From the NCBI GenBank assembly GCA_964492335.1, contig CAZBJX010000021.1:1-39607 (forward strand): DNA of 39,607 nucleotides, written 5' to 3'. Below the pieces are notes generated by a model. That model searched no databases, was not told the origin of the DNA, and saw only the letters and a program-made list of their open reading frames with translations. The position numbers and the translations under genes are program-made. Source of the stretch: JAFGCL01 sp964492335. Its GTDB lineage: Bacteria; Chloroflexota; Dehalococcoidia; UBA2247; RBG-13-53-26. This document shows positions 1-7,890 of the stretch, one piece after another (positions within the stretch are counted from its first letter, which is position 1; each line of letters begins with the position of its first letter).

Positions 1-15
1 CAGGAGGACATCGAA

Positions 16-1393
16 ATGGCCAGAACGACTGCAGCCCTGTCCCCAGATTCGCGGATCACGGACTACATCAGCCTTGGCGTGCTGACCAGGGCCTTTCCCC
101 TGGACAAGATCAACAGCATACTGGACAGCACCGGCAGGAAGAGCCGCAGGCAGCGGGACCTGCCCGCCCATGTGGTGGTCTACTATGTCCTGGCCCTGGC
201 GCTATTCATGCAGGTATCCTACCGGGAGGTGCTGCGCTGCCTGCTGGCCGGCCTGGAGTGGCTCTCGCCACCCGGCACGCAGATGAGGGTGACCGGCAAG
301 TCGGGGATCTCCCAGGCCAGAACGCGGCTGGGCTCCGAGCCGGTCAAGGAGCTGCATGACGCGGTGGTCAGGCCCGTGGCCACCAGGGATACCAGGGGGG
401 CCTGGTACCGCCAGTGGCGGCTGGTCACCCTTGACGGGAGCACCATGGAGACGGCCGACAACCGGGAGAACGAGGCTGCCTTCGGCCGGCCGGCCGCCAG
501 CCGGGGGCGCAGCAGCTACCCCCAGGTACGCTTCGTCTCCCTGGTGGAGAACGGGACCCATGTCCTCTTCGGCACGCAGTTGGGAAGCTACCGCACGGCG
601 GAAGCCACCCTGGCCCGGGAAGCGGTTTCCCATCTCGAACCCGGGATGCTCTGCCTGGCAGACCGCTACTTCTTCGGGTATGAGCTGTGGCAGAAGGCCC
701 GGAACACCGGGGCCCAGTTACTGTGGCGGGTGCGCCGGAATGCCAGGCTGCCCTGCCTGAAGCGCCTTCCGGATGGCTCGTACCTCAGCCGGACCTGCCC
801 GTACCGGCAGAAGCACCGCCTGGACACAGAGGGGATTGACGTGCGGGTCATCGAGTATGTCCTGGAGAACGCCCCTTCCCCGGAGGTCTACCGCCTGGTC
901 ACCTCCGTTCTGGACCCCGAGGCTGCCCCGGCCGATGAGCTGGCTGCTCTGTACTCCGAACGCTGGGAGATCGAGACCGCCCTGGATGAACTCAAGACCC
1001 ACCTGCGGGGCTCTCGCATCCAGATGCGCAGCAAGACACCCGATCTGGTCAGGCAGGAGTTCTGGGGCCTGATGATGACCCATTTCGCCATAAGAGGGCT
1101 GATGCATGAAGCTGCCCTCAGGGCAGAAGTTGACCCGGACAGGCTGTCATTCGTGCACGCCGTGCGCGTGCTGAGAAGAAGAGTAGCGGGGACCAGGTCT
1201 TTTTCCCCCTCGGCGCCTGGCGGCGATGCATGAGGCCGTGCTGGCCGAGATACTCCAGGAGCGTGTGGTCTCCAGCCGCGGCAGGCGGAACCCGCGCTGC
1301 GTCAAACGAAAGATGAGCAACTTCCCTCCCAAGACCCGGTGCAGTACTCTATTCGGCGCCACTGCGCCCAGAACAGTCAGGATACTTCAGTGA
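16..1393 (+). mobile_element. IS4-family transposase, C-terminus frameshifted
   Basis: DDE transposase of the IS4 family, which cuts and pastes its own element. An RBS (aggagg) precedes the ATG at 16. The first frame runs to a stop at 1231-1233 (405 aa). It has the IS4 N-terminal domain, then candidate catalytic D140 (LDGST), D216 (LADRYFFG) and E320. E320 lies in the YREK signature Y313-x2-R316-x3-E320-x6-K327. The conserved IS4 tail (RRNPRCVKRKMSN) is not in this frame; it lies in frame 2 and ends at the TGA 1391-1393. The switch can be placed in the run of five T and five C at 1200-1209. The left end of the element lies outside the window. The right end is probably just after 1393, but I could not identify terminal repeats. 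It is either a frameshifted copy or, less likely, a recoded one. Confidence 0.88.
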
Positions 1394-1425
1394 ACAGTAT
1401 TGGGGCTAGTGAATGCCAGTTAGGG

Positions 1426-1646
1426 CTACAGTTCGCACCGCTTGTTGATCTTCTTAGCTGCGGACTTCGTGCTGCGATAGAATTCGTCTCTGGAAAGCCC
1501 GGACTGGTGGATGACGCTCTTCAGGAGATCATCGCAGTACTCGTCAATACTGTCATCGACGGTCACCAGTCTCCTCTTGCCATGAGTCGTGCCCTCAGGA
1601 TTTCGATGATTTCGCCGCGGGTAAGTGGGGGGAACTTCTTAGGCAT
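1426..1646 (-). pseudogene. HicA-like toxin remnant (internal deletion plus frameshift)
   Basis: The ATG at 1646 opens a frame reading MPKKFPPLTRGEIIEILRA, a good HicA/YcfA N-terminus, but it soon hits a stop. In a second frame the HicA C-terminal half resumes: GKRRLVTVDDSIDEYCDD, then LLKSVIHQSGLSRDEFYRST, ending at a TAG (1426-1428). The middle of the double-stranded-RNA-binding-like fold, including the region of the catalytic histidine, is missing. At 221 nt the locus is not a multiple of three and is roughly 25 nt short of a normal 80-codon HicA gene. The start overlaps the end of the upstream HicB-like gene by 8 nt, the usual toxin-antitoxin layout. The toxin cannot be made intact. Recognition rests on motif memory of the family. 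Confidence 0.66.
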
Positions 1647-1968
1647 GGACCATCGGATTTGCTGTACAGTCAAACGTCGGGCGCTGACTAGTTGGTTTCA
1701 CCAAATGATCCCACAGCAAATTCAACAGCCATATCTTCCAATAGGTAGCCTGAACAGAGATGGGGGAGCGCCTTGGAATCAGTTCGTCTGCCAGACCCTT
1801 CTCTTTCACTAGGGCGTAGTACTCATTTATGAGGACGCCCAGTTTTCGCCGGGCCTCCCAGTAGTCAGAGCCAATCGTATCAAGGCACAGATCGATACAG
1901 TGGGCATACCACCTGTTGGGTTCCACTTCATAGGCAAAACAACGTAGCTTGTGCGTTGCTGCCATCAT
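1639..1968 (-). CDS. HicB-like antitoxin domain protein
   Basis: 109 aa. Residues 7-52 (RCFAYEVEPNRWYAHCIDL onward, then a helix with EARRKLGVLINEYY) match the partial RNase-H-like fold of HicB-type antitoxins, which bind HicA and often autoregulate. The C-terminal 45 residues are basic and tryptophan-rich, with no ribbon-helix-helix or HTH motif I can recognise. A strong RBS (gaggaggag) precedes the ATG at 1968. The downstream HicA-like gene is broken, so this is an orphan antitoxin or a gene in decay. Base composition around it is lower in GC than the neighbouring arg genes, consistent with acquisition. An alternative is an uncharacterised DUF1902/HicB-related protein. Confidence 0.58.
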   Translation of the reverse strand: MMAATHKLRCFAYEVEPNRWYAHCIDLCLDTIGSDYWEARRKLGVLINEYYALVKEKGLADELIPRRSPISVQATYWKIWLLNLLWDHLVKPTSQRPTFDCTANPMVHA

Positions 1969-2237
1969 TTCGCTCCTCCTCGATGCCAGCGGACGCAGGT
2001 TTCCCTACTTGGCTCCCATAGTTTAATACAATTTGTCAACGGCTGGTGTGATAGTTCTATGATTGTGACACCCCTCAATGGTTCAGTGAAAATGTCACCC
2101 TATATAGTATCTTAGTCTCACAACGACATAACAATCCCCCGGTGAACGTTCTCATTTTCCCATCTTCTAACTAATTGCAGCATAACCGCTCAATCATCGG
2201 CTCTTCAAACTGATACAGTACCGCCGCTTCTGCACCT
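1969..2237. other. AT-richer spacer with IS21-like end signature
   Basis: No gene seen here. The stretch is clearly less GC-rich than the rest of the window. At 2065-2098 GTGACA and TGTCAC form an inverted repeat spaced by 22 nt. The text between (ctcaatggttcagtgaaaa) resembles terminal repeats of IS21-type elements as I remember them. No istA or istB is present. A TTGACA box (2034-2039, minus orientation) has no properly spaced -10. Confidence 0.35.
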
Positions 2238-2266
2238 TTGATATCGTCTCGTGCTTCTGCTATCCT
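2238..2266 (+). promoter_or_regulatory. Sigma-70-type promoter for the arg cluster
   Basis: TTGATA (2238-2243), a 17-nt spacer, then TATCCT (2261-2266). This matches the consensus at 5/6 and 4/6 with ideal spacing. The expected start of transcription is near 2273, giving a leader of about 36 nt to the argB GTG. No ARG-box-like palindrome was recognised. Confidence 0.55.
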
Positions 2267-2308
2267 TTAGATTCTGCCGGGAACAGACCTTACAGGATAC
2301 GGGGAGCC

Positions 2309-3088
2309 GTGACCGGAACCATCGTCATCAAGCTCGGGGGCAGCACCCTCGGCAGCCACGATACCACCCTGGTCGACCTGGTGGCGCTTCAGCGCGAAGG
2401 CGTGCCCGCCGTGGTCATTCACGGGGGCGCCGCCGTGGTCACCGAGTGGCTGCGCCGCCTGAACATATCGTCGAAGTTCGTCCGGGGGCTGCGGGTGACC
2501 GACACCGAGACCCTGAGGGTGGTGGTGGCCATCCTCGCTGGCCTGGTGAACAAGGAGCTGGTGGCGGCGCTGCAGGCCCTGGGCGGCCGGGCCGTCGGGC
2601 TCTCCGGCATCGACGGGGGGCTCCTGGGCGCCAGGGTGAAGGACCCGGAGCTGGGGCACGTGGGCGATGTGTCCGAGGTCAACCCGGAGGCGCTCCTGGC
2701 GGTCCTGGAGGCCGGCTTCATCCCCGTGGTGGCGCCGCTGAGCTGCCAGTCCCCGCCGCAGCCGGGGGACCACGGCTTCATACTGAACGTGAACGGCGAC
2801 ACCGCCGCCGGGCAACTGGCGGCAGCCCTGGGGGCCGAGAAGCTGGTCTTCCTGACCGACGTCGCCGGCATCCTCGACGGCTCCCGGAACCTGGTGCCCC
2901 GGCTCTCGCGCCAGGAGGCGCAGGCCATGCTGTCCTCGGGCGTGGCCTCGGGCGGGATGATCCCCAAGATCGAGGCCTGTCTGGCGGCGCTGCCCGCGGT
3001 GCCGACAACGCGGATCATCGACGGCCGGGTGCCCCATGCCCTGATCAGAGAGGTCGAGGGCGCCATGGAGGGGACCACCATCGCCTGA
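2309..3088 (+). CDS. argB: Acetylglutamate kinase
   Basis: Phosphorylates N-acetyl-L-glutamate with ATP, the second step of arginine synthesis, in the cytoplasm. 259 aa, a usual length for the amino-acid-kinase fold. Seen: VIKLGGS at residues 6-12 with lysine 8, the glycine-rich HGGA at 38-41, NVNGDTAA for substrate binding, LTDVAGIL, and SGGMIPKI with the phosphate-contacting lysine. The glycine motif is HGGA rather than the usual HGGG, so the third glycine is replaced. The start is a GTG at 2309 with ggggag very close upstream; KLGGS lies at the normal distance from it. First gene of argB-argD-argG, 18 nt before argD. No argC or argJ lies in this window, so earlier steps are encoded elsewhere. 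Confidence 0.93.
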   Translation: MTGTIVIKLGGSTLGSHDTTLVDLVALQREGVPAVVIHGGAAVVTEWLRRLNISSKFVRGLRVTDTETLRVVVAILAGLVNKELVAALQALGGRAVGLSGIDGGLLGARVKDPELGHVGDVSEVNPEALLAVLEAGFIPVVAPLSCQSPPQPGDHGFILNVNGDTAAGQLAAALGAEKLVFLTDVAGILDGSRNLVPRLSRQEAQAMLSSGVASGGMIPKIEACLAALPAVPTTRIIDGRVPHALIREVEGAMEGTTIA

Positions 3089-3106
3089 AGGTGAACGGAG
3101 ATAGAG

Positions 3107-4294
3107 ATGGGCCAGTGGACCGAGATGGAGAAGAAGTACTACATGCCGACCTTCCAGCGCATGCCCGTCGTCCTGGTGCGAGGGCAGGGCGCCAGGGTGT
3201 GGGACGACACCGGCAGGGAGTACCTGGATTTCGTCGGCGGCCTGGCGGTCAACAGCCTGGGGCACTGCCACCCGGTGGTCGCCCGGGCGCTGGCCGAGCA
3301 GGGGCAGACGCTGACGCAGACATCCAACCTCTTCTACTCGGTCCCGCAACTGCAGCTGGCAAAGCTGCTGGTGGAGAACAGCTGCGGCGACAAGGCCTTC
3401 TTCGTCAACAGCGGCACCGAGGCCAATGAGGGCGCCGTCAAGCTGGCGCGGCGCTACGGCAAGCTGCACCTGGGCGGGGCCTTCGAGGTGATCACCACCA
3501 TGGGCTCGTTCCACGGGCGGTCGCTGGCCATGACCGCAGCCACGGCGCAGAAGAAGTTCCAGGACCCCTACAGCCCCATGCCCTCCGGCTTCGTGAACGT
3601 GGAGGCCAACAGCATCGAGGCCATCAGGGAGGCCACCACGGAGCAGACCTGCGCGGTGATGCTGGAGCCCATCCAGGCCGAGGGGGGCGTCATCGTCCCG
3701 CCGGAAGGGTATCTCCAACAGGTGCGCGACTGGTGCGACGAGAAGGGGGTCCTGCTGATCCTGGATGAGATACAGACGGGCGTGGGCCGGCTGGGCTCGC
3801 TCTTCGGCTACCAGCTCCATGGCATAGAACCTGACATAATGACTCTGGCCAAGGGGATGGGCGGCGGAGTGCCCGTAGGGGCCTTCCTGGCAAAGGCCAG
3901 GGCCGACGTCTTCAAGGCGGGGGAGCACGGGACCACCTTCGGCGGAAACCCCCTGGCCTGCGCCGTGTCCCATGCCGTCATGGAGTACATCATCGAGCAC
4001 GACGTGCCCGGCAACGCCCGGCGCATGGGGGAGTATCTGTCATCATGCCTGTCGGACCTGGCAGCCGGCTGCCCCTCCATAGTGGAGGTCCGTGGCCGGG
4101 GCCTGCTCTGGGCCATCGAGTTCGACAGGGAAATGGGTGAGGCCGTCATGCTGGGGTGCATCGAGAAGGGCCTCCTGGTGAACAAGCTGAAGCCGAACGC
4201 CGTCCGGCTCATCCCTCCACTGATCATCACCAGGGAGGACGTTGACCGGGCGGTGACCGTCCTGCGGGAGGCGTTGTCCGGGCAGGCCGCCTAA
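3107..4294 (+). CDS. argD: Acetylornithine aminotransferase
   Basis: PLP enzyme of fold type I, class III. It converts N-acetylglutamate semialdehyde to N-acetylornithine using glutamate, and may also act on succinyl-diaminopimelate or ornithine, as relatives do. 395 aa. Seen: FVNSGTEANEGAVKLARRY (phosphate/PLP loop), SFHGRSLAMTAAT, ILDEIQTGVGRLG (aspartate contacting the PLP nitrogen), and the Schiff-base lysine K249 in LAKGMGGGVPVGA, followed by the conserved HGTTFGGNPLACA. An RBS (cggag) precedes the ATG. It lies 18 nt after argB and about 40 nt before argG, so it is probably co-transcribed. Class III aminotransferases are often confused with one another; the argB/argG neighbours settle the name. 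Confidence 0.93.
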   Translation: MGQWTEMEKKYYMPTFQRMPVVLVRGQGARVWDDTGREYLDFVGGLAVNSLGHCHPVVARALAEQGQTLTQTSNLFYSVPQLQLAKLLVENSCGDKAFFVNSGTEANEGAVKLARRYGKLHLGGAFEVITTMGSFHGRSLAMTAATAQKKFQDPYSPMPSGFVNVEANSIEAIREATTEQTCAVMLEPIQAEGGVIVPPEGYLQQVRDWCDEKGVLLILDEIQTGVGRLGSLFGYQLHGIEPDIMTLAKGMGGGVPVGAFLAKARADVFKAGEHGTTFGGNPLACAVSHAVMEYIIEHDVPGNARRMGEYLSSCLSDLAAGCPSIVEVRGRGLLWAIEFDREMGEAVMLGCIEKGLLVNKLKPNAVRLIPPLIITREDVDRAVTVLREALSGQAA

Positions 4295-4333
4295 CGCGCG
4301 ACGGACAGGAAGTGCGAGTATCGAGGTGAGGAA

Positions 4334-5542
4334 ATGGCAGAGAAGGTAGTGCTGGCCTACAGCGGCGGTCTGGACACGTCAGTCGCCGTCAAGTGGATCA
4401 AGGAGAAGTACGGCATGGACGTCATCACCGTCACGGCTGACGTCGGCGCGGAAAAGGACCTGGAAGCCGCGCGGAAGAAGGCGCTGAAGATGGGCGCCGT
4501 CAAGGCCGTGGTGGTCGATGCCCGGGAGGCCTTCGTCAATGAGTTCGTCTTTCCTGCCCTGCAGGCGGACGCCGTCTACCAGGACGTGTACCCGCTGGCC
4601 ACCGCGCTGTCACGGCCGCTGATTGCCAGGCTGCTGGTGGAGGTGGCTCGCCAGGAAGGGGCCACCGCGGTGGCCCACGGCTGCACCGGCAAGGGGAACG
4701 ACCAGGTCCGCTTCGACGTCGTCACGGCGGCCCTGGGCCCGGACCTGGCGGTCATCGCCCCCGCCCGGGAGTGGGGGATGACCCGGGAGGAGACCATCGC
4801 CTATGCCCGCAAGAAGCGCATCCCGGTGCCGGTCACCGTGGCCAGCCCCTACTCCATCGACATCAACCTCTGGGGCCGCAGCATCGAGTGCGGCGTGCTC
4901 GAGGACCCGTGGACCGAGCCGCCGGAGGACATCTACATCTGGACGGTCTCCCCCGGGGCCGCCCCCGACAAGCCCCAGTACGTGGAGATCGGCTTCGAAG
5001 CCGGGCTCCCCGTCTCGCTGAACAGGAAGAAGCTCCCCGGGCTCAAGCTCATCGAGCAGCTCTCCCGGCTGGCCGGGGCCAACGGCGTGGGCCGCATCGA
5101 CCACATTGAGGACCGGCTGGTGGGCATCAAGTCCCGCGAGATCTACGAGGCCCCGGCGGCCAGCGTGCTCTTCGCGGCCCACAGGGCCCTGCAGGCCATG
5201 ACGCTGTCCAAAGAGCAGTTGCGCTTCAAGCAGACCGTGGCCGAGGAGTACGCCAGCCTGATCTACAACGGCCTGTGGTTCAGCTCCCTTCACCGGGACC
5301 TGCGGGCCTACGTCCAGAGCACCCAGAGGTATGTGACCGGGACCATCAGGGTGAAGCTGTTCAAGGGCAACTGCACCGTGGTCGGCCGCAAGTCCCCCCA
5401 TTCCCTCTACCGGCACGAGCTGGCCACGTACGACGCCGGGGACCAGTTCGACCACAGCGCCGCCCCGGGCTTCATCCAGATCTACGGCCTGCCGGTGCGG
5501 GTGCAGTCGCAGGTCCAGCCGGAGACGAGAGGCCCCGGGTAG
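4334..5542 (+). CDS. argG: Argininosuccinate synthase
   Basis: Joins citrulline and aspartate with ATP to give argininosuccinate. 402 aa, the usual length. Seen: the PP-loop ATP motif AYSGGLDTS at residues 8-16, GCTGKGNDQVRF (citrulline/aspartate site), SPYSIDINLWGRSIECG, and the C-terminal LYNGLWFSS-like segment written here as LIYNGLWFSSLH. The RBS gaggtgagga precedes the ATG closely. It follows argD in the same orientation; the next gene is a small zinc-ribbon protein, then argH. Confidence 0.95.
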   Translation: MAEKVVLAYSGGLDTSVAVKWIKEKYGMDVITVTADVGAEKDLEAARKKALKMGAVKAVVVDAREAFVNEFVFPALQADAVYQDVYPLATALSRPLIARLLVEVARQEGATAVAHGCTGKGNDQVRFDVVTAALGPDLAVIAPAREWGMTREETIAYARKKRIPVPVTVASPYSIDINLWGRSIECGVLEDPWTEPPEDIYIWTVSPGAAPDKPQYVEIGFEAGLPVSLNRKKLPGLKLIEQLSRLAGANGVGRIDHIEDRLVGIKSREIYEAPAASVLFAAHRALQAMTLSKEQLRFKQTVAEEYASLIYNGLWFSSLHRDLRAYVQSTQRYVTGTIRVKLFKGNCTVVGRKSPHSLYRHELATYDAGDQFDHSAAPGFIQIYGLPVRVQSQVQPETRGPG

Positions 5543-5701
5543 GGCCCGGACCCGCAAAGGCCCCGGCGGATCCTTGGCCAGGAGAACGAAAGCCGCAAGC
5601 CCCTGGCTTCAGCCATGGGGAGAACGTCAATACAACCAGTGGGTCTCCGTGGTGGTGCCCCCGGAGGCCATCGAGCAGACCTCGTAGAAAGGAGCCCGCC
5701 C

Positions 5702-6130
5702 GTGTTCTGTTACAAATGCGGCAGAGAGGCCGCCGAGAACGCCCTGTTCTGCTCCGCCTGCGGCGCCGAACTGGCGGTCGCCGCCCCGCCGGCCCCGAAG
5801 AGGAACCTCAGCCTGGCCGCCGGCATCGTCGAGGTCACCTTCGGGTGCCTGGGGTTGCTTTCCGCTCTCTTCTTGGCGATGGTCCTGTTCAACATCCTGC
5901 TCAACGAAAGGGACCTCCCGCGCATGCTGCTTGTGGTCCCGCTGGCCCTGGTCATCCCCGCGGCCCTGGCCATCATCGGCGGCATCTTCGCCATCAAGAA
6001 GCGCAACTGGCCCATGGCGCTCGTGGGGGCCATAGCCCTGCTGCTGTCCTCCTCGGTCGCGGGCGTGGCCGCCCTGGTGCTGGTCATCCTGGGCCGGGAC
6101 GAGTTCACGGACAGGCCCCCGTCCCCGTAA
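5702..6130 (+). CDS. Small zinc-ribbon membrane protein
   Basis: 142 aa, function unknown. The N-terminus is a zinc ribbon with two CxxC knuckles (C3, C6 and C17, C20) of the kind called zinc-ribbon_2. Three hydrophobic segments follow, at about 39-64, 72-97 and 102-128, so this should be an inner-membrane protein with the ribbon facing the cytoplasm. I chose the GTG at 5702 because aaaggag sits 7 nt upstream and the ribbon starts at once; an in-frame ATG at 5615 would add 29 residues without recognisable sequence. It sits between argG and argH, which is unusual. Nothing in it suggests a role in arginine synthesis. Confidence 0.75.
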   Translation: MFCYKCGREAAENALFCSACGAELAVAAPPAPKRNLSLAAGIVEVTFGCLGLLSALFLAMVLFNILLNERDLPRMLLVVPLALVIPAALAIIGGIFAIKKRNWPMALVGAIALLLSSSVAGVAALVLVILGRDEFTDRPPSP

Positions 6131-6190
6131 CAGCCCGCGCCATCGAGCGGGGCCGCAGGCCGGCGCTGCCAGCTCGCCCGTGAGGCGCCC

Positions 6191-6219
6191 TTGCACCGCC
6201 GGGTGAATGTGGGTAATAT
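6191..6219 (+). promoter_or_regulatory. Possible promoter for argH
   Basis: TTGCAC (6191-6196), 17 nt, TAATAT (6214-6219), expected start near 6226, 15 nt before the argH ATG. Matches are 3/6 and 4/6, so it is modest. It would let argH be expressed separately from argBDG. Confidence 0.38.
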
Positions 6220-6240
6220 TGGCCTCTGGCAGGATGCGAC

Positions 6241-7626
6241 ATGAGCCACATACGCGGACGCTTCCAGAAAGACCCTGACCGGCTGGTGCAGCGCTACACG
6301 GCTTCCATCCCCTTTGACCATCGCCTCTACCGGCATGACGTCGCCGGCAGCATGGCCCACGTCAAGATGCTGGCCCGGCAGAACATCATCACGGACAAGG
6401 AAGCAGAGCTCATAGGCATGGGGCTGGTGTCCATCCGCGAGGAGATAGAGCGGGGCGACCTCCGGTTCAAGGAGGAACTGGAGGACATCCACATGAACAT
6501 CGAGGCCCGCCTGGCCGAGAAGGTGGGGGACCTCGCCGGGAAGCTGCACACGGCCCGCTCCCGCAACGACCAGGTGGCCGTCGACCTGCGCCTGTACTGC
6601 AAGGAGGTTATCGCCGAGACCGTTGAGGGGCTGCGGGAAATGCAGTCGGCGCTGCTGGACGTGGCCGAGTCCCACCGGGACACGCTGCTGCCGGGCTACA
6701 CCCACCTGCAGCGGGCCCAGCCGGTCCTGCTGGCCCATCACCTCCTGGCCTATTTCGAGATGCTGGAGCGGGATGTGGGGCGGTTCCGGGACTGCCTGGC
6801 GCGCACCGACGTCATGCCCCTGGGCAGCGGGGCGCTGGCGGGTGTGCCCTATGCCATCGACCGGGCCTTCGTGGCCAGCCAGCTCGGCTTCAGCCAGGTC
6901 AGCCAGAACAGCCTGGACGCCGTTTCCGACCGCGATTTCGTCATCGAGTACCAGGCCGCCGCCGGCCTGGCCATGATGCACCTGTCCCGCCTGGGCGAGG
7001 AGCTGGTCCTCTGGTCCTCGGCCGAGTTCGGCTTCATCGAGATCGACGACGCCTACGCCACGGGGTCCAGCATCATGCCGCAGAAGAAGAACGCCGACGT
7101 GGCGGAGCTGGGGCGGGGGAAGGCCGGCAGGGTCTACGGCCACCTGATGGCCCTGCTGACCACCATGAAGGGGCTGCCTCTGTCATACAACAAGGACCTG
7201 CAGGAGGACAAGGAGGGCCTGTTCGATACGGTGGACACCCTGCTGTCAACCCTGGCCGTCTTCGCCGGGATGGTGCGGACGCTCAAGGTGAGGGCGGACC
7301 GCACCGGGGGCGCCGCCGGGGAGGGCTACATCCTGGCAACGGACGTGGCCGACTACCTGGTGAAGAAGGGGCTCCCCTTCCGGCGGGCGCACGAGACCGT
7401 GGGCAGGCTGGTGGCCTACTCGGCCGGCAAGGGCAAGGACCTGGGGCAACTGGAGATCGCCGAGTACCGGCAGTTCTCCCCCCTGTTCGACGCCGGCGTG
7501 CTGGATATCAGCGTGGGGTCATCGATCGGGGCCCGGAATGTGGTAGGCGGCACCGCTCCCGGTCAGGTGGAGGCGCAGCTTGCCCGGGCCAGGGAGCTGG
7601 TGAAGAGCGGGGACGGCGGTCACTGA
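6241..7626 (+). CDS. argH: Argininosuccinate lyase
   Basis: Cleaves argininosuccinate to arginine and fumarate, the last step of the pathway. 461 aa, member of the fumarase/aspartase superfamily. Seen: HTARSRNDQVAVDLRLY (substrate-binding SRND), GYTHLQRAQPV with the catalytic histidine region, and the superfamily signature GSSIMPQKKN at about residues 275-284 containing the catalytic serine loop. The RBS before the ATG (aggat) is weak. Its stop overlaps the stop of rpmB on the other strand by 7 bp (7620-7626). It completes the argBDGH set in this window. Confidence 0.95.
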   Translation: MSHIRGRFQKDPDRLVQRYTASIPFDHRLYRHDVAGSMAHVKMLARQNIITDKEAELIGMGLVSIREEIERGDLRFKEELEDIHMNIEARLAEKVGDLAGKLHTARSRNDQVAVDLRLYCKEVIAETVEGLREMQSALLDVAESHRDTLLPGYTHLQRAQPVLLAHHLLAYFEMLERDVGRFRDCLARTDVMPLGSGALAGVPYAIDRAFVASQLGFSQVSQNSLDAVSDRDFVIEYQAAAGLAMMHLSRLGEELVLWSSAEFGFIEIDDAYATGSSIMPQKKNADVAELGRGKAGRVYGHLMALLTTMKGLPLSYNKDLQEDKEGLFDTVDTLLSTLAVFAGMVRTLKVRADRTGGAAGEGYILATDVADYLVKKGLPFRRAHETVGRLVAYSAGKGKDLGQLEIAEYRQFSPLFDAGVLDISVGSSIGARNVVGGTAPGQVEAQLARARELVKSGDGGH

Positions 7627-7805
7627 ATATGCTTCTGGTGGGTGCGCAGGCAACGGGTGCATACCTTCAGCCTCTTCCTGACCCCATCCACCGTCAGCAC
7701 GGCAGACTGGACGTTGGGCGCCCATACCCGGGGGGTGTGACGCTTCGAGTGGCTGACATTGCTCCCGGTCTGTTGCTTCTTCCCGCAGATGTCGCACATT
7801 GCCAC
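7620..7805 (-). CDS. rpmB: 50S ribosomal protein L28
   Basis: Small basic protein of the large ribosomal subunit, 61 aa. Seen: a CDICGKK zinc-knuckle-like start, the diagnostic NVSHSKRHTPRVWAPNVQ segment, and a CTRCLRTH pair of cysteines. It therefore looks like the four-cysteine (zinc-binding, C+) version of L28. The start is probably the GTG at 7805 (giving M-A-M-C-D); an ATG two codons later at 7799 is possible. It is antisense to its neighbours, tail to tail with argH and divergent from the FakA-like gene. L28 next to a DAK2 protein and recG is a recurring arrangement in Gram-positives and Chloroflexota. Confidence 0.93.
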   Translation of the reverse strand: MAMCDICGKKQQTGSNVSHSKRHTPRVWAPNVQSAVLTVDGVRKRLKVCTRCLRTHQKHIQ

Positions 7806-7890
7806 GGCTTCTTATCTACCTCGATGCTATGATTAAGACCACTGCCGCTTGAGGACCGCCATTGTAGATAATACAGGGAGAGCGCTGGAT

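Noticed and set aside
2015..2039. TTGACA and TATGGG before the HicB-like gene
   Set aside because: Spacing is 13 nt, too short for a normal promoter.
2267..4000. 577-codon open frame on the minus strand across argB and argD
   Set aside because: Shadow of high-GC coding sequence; composition is histidine/glycine/arginine-rich with no domain, and the plus-strand genes are unmistakable.
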